From Streptomyces sp. NBC_01445 (GTDB taxonomy: Bacteria; Actinomycetota; Actinomycetes; Streptomycetales; Streptomycetaceae): a stretch of 64,000 nt of DNA. Location of the stretch: positions 2,356,001 to 2,420,000 of the forward strand of contig NZ_CP109485.1 of the NCBI RefSeq assembly GCF_035918235.1, in the 5' to 3' direction. A program made the translations under genes and the position numbers. Positions 30,477-38,824 of this stretch are shown piece by piece. The notes below the pieces were generated by a model. The model had not been told where the DNA came from and did no database searches. It was given only the letters and a program-made list of their open reading frames with translations. Every line of letters begins with the position of its first letter. Position 1 is the first letter of the stretch.

Positions 30477-31784
30477 GTGTGGGAGAAGCAGCAGTTGGGG
30501 CATCGCGCCCGGCTGGCGCTGACGCCTGCGCAGGTCCGGTTCATGGATGACCAGGCGCACGCCGCGCGGGCGATGTGGAATCAGCTCCACGACCTGTGGC
30601 GGATGACGCCGAAGTGTCAGCGCGCTCCGACGCGCATGGATCAGGCGTTGCGGCAGGCCCGCAAGGAGATCGACTGGTACGCGGTGCTGCCCGCGCAGGC
30701 CGCGCAGGCGGTCCTCAAGACGTACTTCCAGGCGTGGCGGAACTGCTGGGACGGGCGTGCGGACGAGCCGAACTTCAAGGCCCGCTTCCGCACGGCATTG
30801 TCGGTGGACATCCCGCAGGGCCGGGATCTGCAGATCAAGCGAGTACACCGCCGGTGGGGCATGGTCAACATCCCCAAGGTGGGCCGCGTCCGCTTCCGCT
30901 GGACCAAGGACCTCCCGGTCGGCAGGCACGCCAACAAGGAGAACCGGATCACCGGGGCACGGCTGGTCAAAGACGGACTCGGCCGGCACATCGCCTTCCG
31001 CGTCCAGACTCTTGAGGTCAAGCCCGAACCGCACACCGGACTGGAGGTCGGCATCGACGCCGGGGTGAACCTGCCCCTCGCGCTGTCCGACGGCAGCCAC
31101 CAAGACCACGGACGGCCGCCCCGGCTCCCGGACGGCACCGCCGACCGGGACAAGTGGCTGAACCCGGACGAGAAAGCCAGACTGCTTCGCCTGGAACAGC
31201 GGGCCGCGCACCGCAAGTCCTTCCGCAAGCCGAAAGAGCGCAGCTCGAACCGGCTACACCGCACCTACGACCAGATCAAGCAGCTCCGCGCAAGAGCCAC
31301 GCGCCGAGCCATTGACTGGCAGCACCAGGCCACCACCGCCATCGCCGAGCAGTACGGCACGGTCGTGGTGGAACAGCTCAACATCACGAACATGGTCAAG
31401 TCCGCCAAGGGCACTACCGACCAGCCGGGGAGGAACGTCGCGCAGAAGTCCGGTCTGAACCGCTCCATCAGCCAGGAGGCATGGGGTCGCACCGTGACGA
31501 TGCTGACGTACAAAACTGCCCGCAACGGCGGCACCCTGGCCAAGGTTCCCGCCCCGAACACCTCCCTGCGCTGCTCCGCCTGCGGTTTCATCACGCCCGG
31601 CAGCCGGGAAGACCAGGCCACGTTCGTATGCAAGAACCCCGACTGCGGATGGTCCGGCAACGCCGACTGGAACGCGGCCCGGAACATCTTGCACCTGTAC
31701 CGGATGGGCCACGCGCTCATCCCGGCTGCCGGGAGGGCAGTCGTCAGGCGCACCCGTGGCGCCAAGCCCGCCGCCACAAGGTAG
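30477..31784 (+). CDS. tnpB: TnpB RNA-guided nuclease (IS605/IS1341-type)
   Basis: 435 residues from GTG 30477, only six bases from the IS3 end, so a few N-terminal codons may be missing. RuvC-I lies in V-G-I-D-A-G-V-N-L, RuvC-II in V-V-V-E-Q-L-N-I, a Cys4 zinc ribbon in C-S-A-C-G-F and C-K-N-P-D-C-G-W, and RuvC-III in G-N-A-D-W-N-A-A-R-N. All catalytic acids are present. TnpB is a DNA endonuclease guided by an RNA from the element's right end. No TnpA lies nearby, and the left end of this element has been removed by the IS3. Confidence 0.92.
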   Translation: MWEKQQLGHRARLALTPAQVRFMDDQAHAARAMWNQLHDLWRMTPKCQRAPTRMDQALRQARKEIDWYAVLPAQAAQAVLKTYFQAWRNCWDGRADEPNFKARFRTALSVDIPQGRDLQIKRVHRRWGMVNIPKVGRVRFRWTKDLPVGRHANKENRITGARLVKDGLGRHIAFRVQTLEVKPEPHTGLEVGIDAGVNLPLALSDGSHQDHGRPPRLPDGTADRDKWLNPDEKARLLRLEQRAAHRKSFRKPKERSSNRLHRTYDQIKQLRARATRRAIDWQHQATTAIAEQYGTVVVEQLNITNMVKSAKGTTDQPGRNVAQKSGLNRSISQEAWGRTVTMLTYKTARNGGTLAKVPAPNTSLRCSACGFITPGSREDQATFVCKNPDCGWSGNADWNAARNILHLYRMGHALIPAAGRAVVRRTRGAKPAATR

Positions 31785-31830
31785 GCAGGAATCTCCTTCC
31801 TGAGCCTGCGAAGGGAGGAGAGCACTTCAA
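31785..31830 (+). ncRNA. Putative right end and omega-RNA 3' part of the TnpB element
   Basis: Directly after the tnpB stop, an imperfect hairpin (gcaggaatctccttcctgagcctgc) is followed by an AGGGAGGAGAG purine run and ends in CTTCAA at about 31830. This is the usual layout of the right end of IS605-type elements and of the scaffold of the guide RNA. The exact end is not proven because the left end is lost. Confidence 0.5.
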
Positions 31831-31867
31831 ACTCCCCGGATTCGACAAGCAGTCAGGAAGGCGTGCC

Positions 31868-32311
31868 GTGCACATCCACGAACCCGTTGACTACCACTGC
31901 CCGTACTGCGACTTTCCCCCTGACCGAGAGCCCGAAGTCGTCTACCGCGATGAGCGTGTTTTCGCCATAGTTTGTCCCCGTTGGTGGGCGCGGAACGAGG
32001 GGCATCTGCTGATCATCCCCGTTGCCCATCACGAGAACCTTTATGACCTCCCCTCCGCTGACGGTCACGCCGTCTTCGACGCCACCCAAAAACTCGCCCG
32101 CGCCATGCGCGCAACCTACGACTGTGCGGGCGTCTCCACTCGCCAGCAAAACGAGCCCGCCGGCGGCCAGACTGTCTGGCATTTCCACCAGCACCTCTTC
32201 CCCCGCTACCCAGGCGACGATCTCTACGCTACGGCGCCGGAGCGTGACTGGCTCCCCGCCGAGATACGTCGTGCCTACGCGGAGCGTTTGCGCACGGCAC
32301 TCATCTCCTAG
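31868..32311 (+). CDS. HIT family protein
   Basis: 147 residues from GTG 31868, with AGGAAGG seven bases upstream. A zinc-like C-P-Y-C opens the domain (about 15-18), and the histidine triad is H-F-H-Q-H-L-F-P-R. HIT proteins are nucleotide hydrolases or transferases acting on dinucleoside phosphates or AMP-conjugates. The length and the C-x-x-C suit the prokaryotic Hint/HIT branch. The putative guide-RNA end of the TnpB element lies just upstream, so this gene's promoter may derive from the element. Confidence 0.9.
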   Translation: MHIHEPVDYHCPYCDFPPDREPEVVYRDERVFAIVCPRWWARNEGHLLIIPVAHHENLYDLPSADGHAVFDATQKLARAMRATYDCAGVSTRQQNEPAGGQTVWHFHQHLFPRYPGDDLYATAPERDWLPAEIRRAYAERLRTALIS

Positions 32312-32468
32312 GGCGGCATGCCGTATGGAAGGGTCGGTGGCACATGAGGGTTGCGGGCAATTCTGCCGGTTACGGTTGGTGCTGGCTCGTCAGAGGTGTG
32401 CCGTCCGCGAGCCTTCGGGGGCCGGCAGAGCCGGATTTGAACCCCAGTTGGAAGAAGCCTGGTTGTTT

Positions 32469-32732
32469 CTATGCTTCTCCCATAGTCACCCACGGGAGAA
32501 GCGGGAGGCCCCTCGGCACGTTCGAGATCCCCTTACGGAACTGTTGGTGCGTCGCCTCGGGGAGCACCGCCGTCCCGTGACGCCGCGCAATTAGTACGGC
32601 TCGACGGCAGGTCTGAGGGTCGCTCTCCTGGCCGTCGGCGACTCGGTCGATGAGGCTGTTGTGCGTGCGCCCGTGGGCGTGCATCGACCTCCAGCTCTGC
32701 ACGGCCGCGTAGTGCGAATCGGTTGCGTTCAA
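32469..32732 (-). CDS. Possible small CDS or gene fragment
   Basis: 87 residues from ATG 32732: S-M-H-A-H-G-R-T-H-N-S-L-I-D-R-V, T-C-R-R-A-V-L-I-A-R-R-H-G-T, then a C-terminal proline-rich tail. The frame is open a further ~27 codons upstream with sensible residues (A-L-V-A-E-A-R-R-I-A-G-A-L) but no start codon, so it may be 5'-truncated. The family is not recognised. The ~160 bp between the HIT gene and this frame show nothing else. Confidence 0.4.
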   Translation of the reverse strand: MNATDSHYAAVQSWRSMHAHGRTHNSLIDRVADGQESDPQTCRRAVLIARRHGTAVLPEATHQQFRKGISNVPRGLPLLPWVTMGEA

Positions 32733-32807
32733 CGCCCCGGCGATCCTGCGTGCTTCCGCGACAAGGGCACAGGAGTATGGACTTCCCGCCGACGTCGCAG
32801 GGAGTGC

Positions 32808-33709
32808 TCAGCTTCCGGAGACGTACTCGAACGGTGCGCAGGTGCCCCAAGTGTCGCCCTTGTCGCGGCATGTGAGCGCGCCGGTGGAGCTGATGGACAT
32901 GGTAGGCGAATGCACGTTCCTGCCGATATTCATGCTCGTCGTCCCGTCGGGGTTCTCGACCGCGGTCGAGACGGCCTGGAACTGTTGGGTTCCAAGGTTG
33001 GGCACGGAGCAGTTCGCCATGCTGCTGTACCAGATGCCTCCGGGGTTGATGACAATCCCGGCGGCCGGGTACCGACTCAGCGGGCAGTCCTTCGGATCGC
33101 CCCCGTACAGGTACTGCACCAGTACGGATGCCGTGACTTGATCCTTACGGTCGTTCCTCACAGCCACGCCGAACGCGGCGTCGTGGCCGGTGACACGCAC
33201 ACAACCGCGCGCCTTGAGGACCTCGGAGCCTTCGGGTGTCGATCTCCACCCCGAGCAGTAGGTGTTCGTCTCCGCGAACTCCACGGTCGCTGACGCAGGC
33301 TTCTTCGTGGCCGTAGGTTTGGCGCTGGTGCCCTATGCCGCACCTGTGGCCACCGCCGGGGCGGACGGTGACGATGTGCTCTTCGATGTGCGAGGTGACA
33401 TGGAGGGCGCTGGCGTGGCAGGTCGGGAGTCCGCGGCCAACCCGGCGCTGTTGTCGCCGTCCGGTTTGTTGATCAACGCGAGGGCAACGGCGGTCAGCAG
33501 GCCGGCGACGCCACCACTGCCACGACAGTGAACGCCGCGCGGTGGGCGCCAAAGGTCATGTGCTTTGCCTGGTACGCGTCGCCGCCCACCCGAGAGCCGT
33601 CGGAAATCTCGTTGCTGGTGCGGTCGGTGGAATCTGACGCGGCAGGCGCGGGGACGGCAGGGGACGGAGAGCCGGAGGTGGACCTGGAGCGCGACCTGTG
33701 TGATGCCAC
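32808..33709 (-). pseudogene. Membrane-anchored extracytoplasmic protein, broken by a frameshift and a TAG
   Basis: Three pieces read in order. First, a cytoplasmic leader containing N-E-I-S-D-G-S-R-V-G-G-D-A-Y-Q-A-K (from 33709) runs into A-A-F-T-V-V-A-V-V-A. After a frameshift near 33505, V-A-G-L-L-T-A-V-A-L-A-L-I-N-K completes a single membrane helix and a Ser/Pro/Thr linker. An in-frame TAG (33335-33337) follows, and then the external domain from E-F-A-E-T-N-T-Y-C-S to 32808, with several Cys. The leader shows the same V-x-G-D-x-Y-Q-A peptide as the STAND pair, and the gene sits four bases after its small partner. Confidence 0.6.
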
Positions 33710-33713
33710 CGAA

Positions 33714-34091
33714 CTATCGCCCTTGGCCTCGAGAGCCGCGGAACGAGAAGCGCCCCTTGAGGTTCACGTTCTGGCCCTGGATGACGGACCCGTGCACCGT
33801 GCCGGAGACCTGATTGGAGATCTCACGGGCGGAGCCAGGGTCGGCCGCGTTCAGCCAGTCACGCAGGTCCGCAGCGAAGTCCGGATCGCTCTCGATATAC
33901 CGAACCAGCGCCGTGGCGAGAGCCGTGGGGTCCGAGGCGGCGTGGTCGATGGTCGCTGTGGCCTCGGAGTCGCGCCGGAAGCGGTGCCGAATCATCTCCA
34001 GTGCGTTGTCCACAGCGCGGGTGCCGACGCTGTTCAACGCACCCCGTCCGACGGCTGTGGCGACCGCCACCGCAAGCGATGATGCGTCCAT
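33714..34091 (-). CDS. Small protein similar in layout to the STAND partner
   Basis: 125 residues from ATG 34091 with GGAGGGG upstream. An alanine/valine-rich N-terminal helix (S-S-L-A-V-A-V-A-T-A-V-G-R-G) is followed by amphipathic helices (D-N-A-L-E-M-I-R-H-R-F, then Y-I-E-S-D-P-D-F-A-A-D-L-R-D-W-L). The glycine-rich beta tail reads V-S-G-T-V-H-G-S-V-I-Q-G-Q-N-V. This is the same order of parts as the protein at 13282-13692. Here the gene downstream is a broken membrane protein instead of an NTPase. Confidence 0.75.
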   Translation of the reverse strand: MDASSLAVAVATAVGRGALNSVGTRAVDNALEMIRHRFRRDSEATATIDHAASDPTALATALVRYIESDPDFAADLRDWLNAADPGSAREISNQVSGTVHGSVIQGQNVNLKGRFSFRGSRGQGR

Positions 34092-34352
34092 GTACCCCTC
34101 CGACAACCGGCCTGCGCGCACAACTGGCGGCCGGGCGGCTCACTCGCCCGGGCCGGCGCAGGGTTAGATGATGCCAGAGGGATCCCTTGAGTGGCGACTC
34201 AACTCATGCTGTGCGCACGATTGTTGAGACGAAGGAAAGGGTTCGCGTGCACATGATGTCGGGCCCTCGTCGGGTCGGTCCGCTGAGGCACCTTGATCAA
34301 GCTCAAGGCTCGTCACACCACTCGGTGAGAGGTCACCTCCCGAGTGCCGCTG

Positions 34353-34590
34353 CTACCTCACATCCGCCCCGACCGTGCTGCCCTGCACGGCAGCAGCTGC
34401 ACCGATACTCGCCACCTCCTGCGAGGTGTCACTGATCGGATACCCGGCGTCCATCAACATCTGCTCCGCTGTCTCCAGCGAACTCACCCCAGCCCCGTAC
34501 GCGGACACCACCTCCTCCAGGACCGTGTCCAGCCCTCCGCGCGCCCGGCCATGTACAACCGCTGCATGAACTTCAACAGCGATCGGCGCG
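34353..34590 (-). other. Open frame without a start, possible gene remnant
   Basis: The minus strand encodes a coherent helical stretch (G-G-L-D-T-V-L-E-E-V-V-S-A-Y-G, then T-A-E-Q-M-L-M-D-A-G-Y) to a TAG at 34353, but no usable start codon is in frame. The rest of 34092-34756 shows nothing else recognisable. Confidence 0.35.
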
Positions 34591-34756
34591 GTGTGTGGAG
34601 TAACGGCGCCTCCATGCGCGTCATGCTTCTCCGTCCCAGGCAGGACGCATCCCGCACGGCTCAGCCTTCCCGACCCGTGGACACCGTCTTCACCTGCGTG
34701 AACTCTTCTGCCAGGGTGATCACTTCATCCTGCAACCATTGTGCCGAGGAGTCGCG

Positions 34757-35587
34757 ATGAGCCGCCGTGCGTCCAGACAACGTGCTGCCACCCTGTCCGC
34801 CCTGACCTGCCTGCTGGCCGTGACGGCCGCCGCGCCCGCCGAGCCGTCGGGGGTGGACCGCCCCGCGAAGAAGCAGCAGGAGAGCCTGCTGGACGCCGTG
34901 CCGAAGTCCAAGGTGCTGCGCGTGTGCACCACGGGCGACTACCGCCCGTTCACGTACAAGGACCCGAAGGACGGTTCGTACAGCGGCATCGACATCGACA
35001 TGGCCCAGGACCTCGCGAAGAGCCTGGCCGCCAAGGTTCGTTTCGTGGACACCACATGGGCGAATCTCACGAAGGACCTGGCGGGCGGGAAGTGCGAAAT
35101 CGGCGTCGGCGGCGTATCGATCACGCTTCCCCGCGCCCGCCAGGTGTACTTCAGCGAGCTGACCCGCGAGGACGGCAAGACGCCGATCGTGCGCTGCGCG
35201 GACAAGGACAAGTACCAGACGCTCAAGGACATCGACCAGGCCGGGACGACCGTGGTCGTCAACCCGGGCGGCACGAATGAGCAGTTCGCCCGCGCGAACA
35301 TCAAGCAGGCCACCATCAAGGTCCACCCGGACAACACCACGATCTTCGACGAGATCGTGGCGGGCCGGGCGGACGTGATGATGACCGACGCGAGCGAGAC
35401 GCTCTACCAGGCGAAGCTTCACCCCGAGCTGTGCTCGGTCCACCCCGACAAGCCGTTCACGTTCGCCGAGAAGGCGTACGCGACGCCGCGCGGCGACCGC
35501 GACTTCCAGGAGTACGTGACCCAGTTCGTGCATCTGGCGACGCACGACGGTACGTACGCCAAGTACGAAGCGGAATGGATGAGTTGA
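34757..35587 (+). CDS. Extracytoplasmic solute-binding-fold protein, cyclohexadienyl dehydratase (PheC)-like
   Basis: 276 residues from ATG 34757, with GAGGAG seven bases upstream. The signal peptide (residues 1-~32) ends in an A-x-A region. The mature protein is a family 3 periplasmic binding fold: V-L-R-V-C-T-T-G-D-Y-R-P-F, G-I-D-I-D-M-A-Q-D-L-A, V-G-G-V-S-I-T-L-P-R-A, V-V-N-P-G-G-T-N-E, A-D-V-M-M-T-D-A-S-E. This pattern fits cyclohexadienyl dehydratase (PheC), which converts prephenate or arogenate in the periplasm. A plain amino-acid-binding protein is the alternative, but no transporter genes are adjacent. An assay would be needed to separate the two. Confidence 0.78.
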   Translation: MSRRASRQRAATLSALTCLLAVTAAAPAEPSGVDRPAKKQQESLLDAVPKSKVLRVCTTGDYRPFTYKDPKDGSYSGIDIDMAQDLAKSLAAKVRFVDTTWANLTKDLAGGKCEIGVGGVSITLPRARQVYFSELTREDGKTPIVRCADKDKYQTLKDIDQAGTTVVVNPGGTNEQFARANIKQATIKVHPDNTTIFDEIVAGRADVMMTDASETLYQAKLHPELCSVHPDKPFTFAEKAYATPRGDRDFQEYVTQFVHLATHDGTYAKYEAEWMS

Positions 35588-35600
35588 GCCGAGTCGCGCT

Positions 35601-35750
35601 CTGCAGGGCACCATCACCGTCACCCGGCTCGACCGGCTCTTCTAGTCCGTCCAGAACCTCATCATCGTGGGCATCGAACTACGCGGCTGCGGTATCCGCA
35701 TCCAGGCCGTCGAGCAGAACCTCGACAGCATCACTCTCGAAGGATGCGAC
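35601..35750 (+). pseudogene. Serine recombinase (resolvase) fragment
   Basis: Codons read G-T-I-T-V-T-R-L-D-R-L-F, a TAG, then N-L-I-I-V-G-I-E-L-R-G-C-G-I-R-I and V-E-Q-N-L-D-S-I-T. This matches the central part of the resolvase catalytic domain (V-x-x-L-D-R-L-x-R-S, then L-x-x-R-G-I-x-L). The catalytic Ser region, the C-terminus and an intact frame are absent. Confidence 0.65.
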
Positions 35751-35878
35751 TTGATGCCGCCATGGCAGATAAGTCAAGACGTTCCCTCAGCGAGCTTCGC
35801 CAAGGCGAGACAGTCCAAGCAATGATCACTAGTCACGAGCCATGGGGCCTCACAGCAAGGCTCAACGGATAGGAGCCC

Positions 35879-36055
35879 GTGGACGCCTCGCTAGATTTCA
35901 ATCGCCGTGGCAGCGAGCCGGGAGTGAAGCGACTCGCGCAGGAACTGCCGCCTGTGAGCGCGACCGTCGACCTCGTCATAGGCAAGCTGCTGGCGTGGGA
36001 CCACAAGCCGGGGATTTGGGTGGACCTCATGGCGTCCAGTCACGACGCAGGCTGA
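35879..36055 (+). CDS. Short hypothetical protein
   Basis: 58 residues from GTG 35879 with AGGAG five bases upstream: L-D-F-N-R-R-G-S-E-P-G-V-K-R, V-S-A-T-V-D-L-V-I-G-K-L-L-A-W-D-H-K-P-G-I-W. The strong ribosome site and coherent composition support coding. The function is unknown, and it may be a truncated protein. Confidence 0.5.
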   Translation: MDASLDFNRRGSEPGVKRLAQELPPVSATVDLVIGKLLAWDHKPGIWVDLMASSHDAG

Positions 36056-36117
36056 TCGTGCTCCCTGCATGCCCGATCAAGCGGGAACCCTCTGGGAACA
36101 AGGCTCATACTCGGTGG

Positions 36118-36474
36118 GTGGACATACGGGTGAAGACCTTCGTGGCTGAGGCCAGGAGCCGATTCGGGGCCGTCTTGGAGGGGCTGGGGTTCGCCAGCCC
36201 GGAAGTGGATCAGAGCCAGGAAACGTATCCACTGGTGATGCATGTCCGGTACCACCGGGGTGATGTCACCGTCGACACATCTTTGGTCTTGGCGTATGCC
36301 GGTGAGGAGTACGTGCGCACGTCCCTGCTGTGGGCCGGGGATGCCCCGAGCCGCGCTCGCAGTGTCACGGTAGGCGAGGACACCGCTCATACGGGCTATC
36401 AGATGCGACGGGCTCTTGATAAGCATGCTCAAGCCGCTCCCGATCTGATCACCCGTCGGGATCGCGGCGACTGA
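36118..36474 (+). CDS. Hypothetical protein
   Basis: 118 residues from GTG 36118 (GTG 36130 is possible). An alpha/beta protein with F-V-A-E-A-R-S-R-F-G-A-V-L-E-G-L-G-F near the N-terminus, Y-H-R-G-D-V-T-V-D-T-S and a charged C-terminal helix. There is no signal or membrane segment. The style resembles small immunity proteins of polymorphic toxins, but no toxin is adjacent. Confidence 0.55.
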   Translation: MDIRVKTFVAEARSRFGAVLEGLGFASPEVDQSQETYPLVMHVRYHRGDVTVDTSLVLAYAGEEYVRTSLLWAGDAPSRARSVTVGEDTAHTGYQMRRALDKHAQAAPDLITRRDRGD

Positions 36475-36493
36475 AGCGACGTCTGGGGCCGTC

Positions 36494-36665
36494 TCAGGGC
36501 ATAAGCGTGCCGACCTGTGGGTCGAAACAGATCAGCCCCATGGAGCGTGCGAGGGACGCGGCGAATGCGGAAGTCTCCTCAGCCATGCTGTAGCGCATAG
36601 GAAAGTAGATCAGTGGGCCTCTGGCTTCGCCGATCAGCGGGCGGCCGGTCGACCAGGGCGAGGTG
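36494..36665 (-). pseudogene. C-terminal fragment of a small Streptomyces hypothetical family
   Basis: Encodes S-P-W-S-T-G-R-P-L-I, G-P-L-I-Y-F-P-M-R-Y-S-M-A-E-E and ends C-F-D-P-Q-V-G-T-L-M-P. The same family is represented by a second broken copy at 52418-52655. The N-terminal half is missing. Confidence 0.6.
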
Positions 36666-37021
36666 TCAGGCCGAAGGCATGCGGAGAACGCGGAAGGGGT
36701 GCCCTCCCCCCCAACTGCGGAAGGGCACCCCCCAAGGACAGTCAGCGGTGGTCGTAGCGGTGGTGACCCCAGCGGCCCTCGCGGCCACCGCGCCCGAAGC
36801 GGCCGTATGTCGGGGCCCGTGGAAGCGGCGTGGACGGGACCTTGGGGTATCGCCGCTGGTGTGCCGGGGAAAATAACGAGGCCCCTGGCCAGGGGGCCAG
36901 GGGCCCAACGGTGGACGGGGCACGCCGCTCATACTCGCGCTACAGGTCCTCGGTACGACGACTGCCGATCGTCGAGCCGATACTCACAGCGAGCCGGAGT
37001 ACCGCAGTCGTACGTGAGCTG
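36666..37021. other. 356-bp spacer
   Basis: Holds the end of a small minus-strand frame (G-R-F-G-R-G-G-R-E-G-R-W-G-H-H-R, stop at about 36748), which looks like the tail of a lost gene, plus the hairpins at 36696-36731 (10-bp stem, long loop) and 36880-36905. Nothing else is evident. Confidence 0.35.
36880..36905. terminator. Hairpin terminator
   Basis: A perfect 11-bp stem (36880-36890 with 36895-36905) and a 4-base loop, just beyond the 3' end of the type IV restriction gene. Confidence 0.7.
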
Positions 37022-38824
37022 TTACTCGGTGGTGAGACCGTTCAGCTCACACAGAGTTCGGTGGTAGCGCAGGTATGCCTCATCGATGCGATGGCCGGCG
37101 TGTCGGCGAAGGTGCCCCAGCGACTCGCCCCCGTGGGCCTGCCTCACGACGCCGTCAACATCGATGTAGATCTCCAGGCCGTCGAAGAGGACGTGGTGGT
37201 TGGGGCACAGGCAGAGCAGGTTCTGTAGCTCATCCGGACCGTCATGTGGGGACCCGAGGCCACGTATGTGAGCAGCCTCGCTGTAAGGCCTGCGCTTGTA
37301 CTGCAGGCGGGTTCCGCACACCTGGCAGGCGTGGCCGTGCAGTTCCTTGACCCGATTCGCTATCAACGCATCGCGAATCAGTCGCGAGGAGGTCGACTCC
37401 CGCCGCCCGGTCGGACCAGTCGCCCGCTTCTCGTCGGCGGTCTCCTGACCGCGGCCGTCCTGGCCGTCATCGAGCAGGCCGTCGGCGGTCGCGTATCCAG
37501 CGAGGCCTACCCGGCTGAGCAACTCGCGCTGATCGACGTCGTCAAGATAGGTGTTGCACAGCTTGACCACGGCTTCCAGACGAGTCAGAGGGTTCTGAAG
37601 CAGTTCGGCCGCCGCATGAGTAAGGCCTGCGACGGGTTGGACCTTGTTGAAGATTCCCGGTTGCGGCATGGAGCTGGCATCGCTCTCTATCCCGTGCACC
37701 TCCCACAGGTCACTGCCCTTCAGGTGCCAGAAGGGATATTCGGGAGTGACCTTGGAACCGGGCAGTCCGAATTTGGCCAGGAGTGGACTGACCTCCGCGC
37801 GGAAGCAGGACCACGGCGCCAGTCGTGGTTTGCCGGCCGCGATCCGAGAAACTGCCCAGAGCAAAGCGAGCGGCTGGTGACGGCTGGGAGCTCCATTCCC
37901 TGGATGACGATGGGTGTTGAGAGAGCCGACCCGGTCCAGCAGTTCCGCCGAGGTCATCCCTGAAGGTGCGTCAGGAAGCATTGCCGGAGGTGCGGCAGTC
38001 GCTGGTTGGCGACTCTGCGGAAAGAGCTGGACAACACGTCGGTAGTCCTCGGCGGACCGCAGGGTGAGGCTCCGTAGAGGTGCTGGAACGTTCAGGCTCT
38101 GCAGAACTGGAGCCGCAGGAACACGAGTGGGAAACTCTTCGACGTCTCCCAGCGCCATGATGTGTTCCCAGGTGGCGTCGTCCTCATCGGTTCCCCAGAC
38201 CACCTGCGCCACAGGCAAGCTGTTGAATAGGTGCAGGATGCGGGCGCGAGCGATGAAGTGATTCTCTGCATAGAACAACACGTCGTCACCAACGCGCCTG
38301 TTTCGCAGAGCTTTTGCTTTTTCGTTGTTGACTTGCGTGGTGGGGGTGGAGCCCCAAAGCCGAGCGATCCCGTCCGGGTACAAGGTGGCCAGCGCATCCG
38401 CCTGTCCGCCGAGTACGTCCTTGATATCTGCGATCGGGATGCCCTGTCGTACCGACCTGGCGAAGTTCTGCGGGCCGCGGTCCCGAGTCCCGCCGCGAGG
38501 CTGGAGAACCAGCTGTGATGGCACCTGCTGCGGCCCATGCGTAACGGCGGTCCCGTCCTCCACAGTGAAGCCGAGCGCGCGCAGACGGTGCGCCACCGTA
38601 CGCGCCCCACCACTGAAGCCATCAGCCGGCAGCAGGTCGCCGACCGAGTAGAGGTGCGCTACGCCTGCGATGGCCTTCGAGTCGTAGCGGTTTTCATCCA
38701 ACACCAGCTCATACGCCATGGCTCGGCCGAAGCCGTACCGGCGGCGAAAGTTCTCGCGCCCTAAGTACTGACACTCCTCGACGGCAGCCAGCACTCCTGC
38801 ACGCGTCACATCCCCAAGTCCCAT
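37022..38824 (-). CDS. ScoMcrA-like type IV restriction endonuclease
   Basis: 600 residues from ATG 38824. The N-terminal ScoMcrA-type DNA-binding domain (about 1-90) has A-A-V-E-E-C-Q-Y-L-G-R-E-N-F, R-Y-G-F-G-R-A and Y-D-S-K-A-I-A-G-V-A-H. A middle domain follows (about 160-260, Y-P-D-G-I-A-R-L-W-G-S, then D-D-V-L-F-Y-A-E-N-H). Next comes a region like the sulphur-binding domain of ScoMcrA (about 345-420, L-A-L-L-W-A-V-S-R-I, then P-E-Y-P-F-W-H-L-K). The C-terminal HNH has C-Q-V-C-G, Y-S-E-A-A-H-I-R-G-L-G and L-C-L-C-P-N-H-H-V-L-F-D-G. ScoMcrA cuts phosphorothioated and 5-methylcytosine DNA. The sulphur-binding assignment is by pattern only. Confidence 0.85.
   Translation of the reverse strand: MGLGDVTRAGVLAAVEECQYLGRENFRRRYGFGRAMAYELVLDENRYDSKAIAGVAHLYSVGDLLPADGFSGGARTVAHRLRALGFTVEDGTAVTHGPQQVPSQLVLQPRGGTRDRGPQNFARSVRQGIPIADIKDVLGGQADALATLYPDGIARLWGSTPTTQVNNEKAKALRNRRVGDDVLFYAENHFIARARILHLFNSLPVAQVVWGTDEDDATWEHIMALGDVEEFPTRVPAAPVLQSLNVPAPLRSLTLRSAEDYRRVVQLFPQSRQPATAAPPAMLPDAPSGMTSAELLDRVGSLNTHRHPGNGAPSRHQPLALLWAVSRIAAGKPRLAPWSCFRAEVSPLLAKFGLPGSKVTPEYPFWHLKGSDLWEVHGIESDASSMPQPGIFNKVQPVAGLTHAAAELLQNPLTRLEAVVKLCNTYLDDVDQRELLSRVGLAGYATADGLLDDGQDGRGQETADEKRATGPTGRRESTSSRLIRDALIANRVKELHGHACQVCGTRLQYKRRPYSEAAHIRGLGSPHDGPDELQNLLCLCPNHHVLFDGLEIYIDVDGVVRQAHGGESLGHLRRHAGHRIDEAYLRYHRTLCELNGLTTE

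Noticed and set aside
34757..35587. Amino-acid ABC transporter operon
   Set aside because: No permease or ATPase gene is adjacent, and the motif set fits PheC-like enzymes better.
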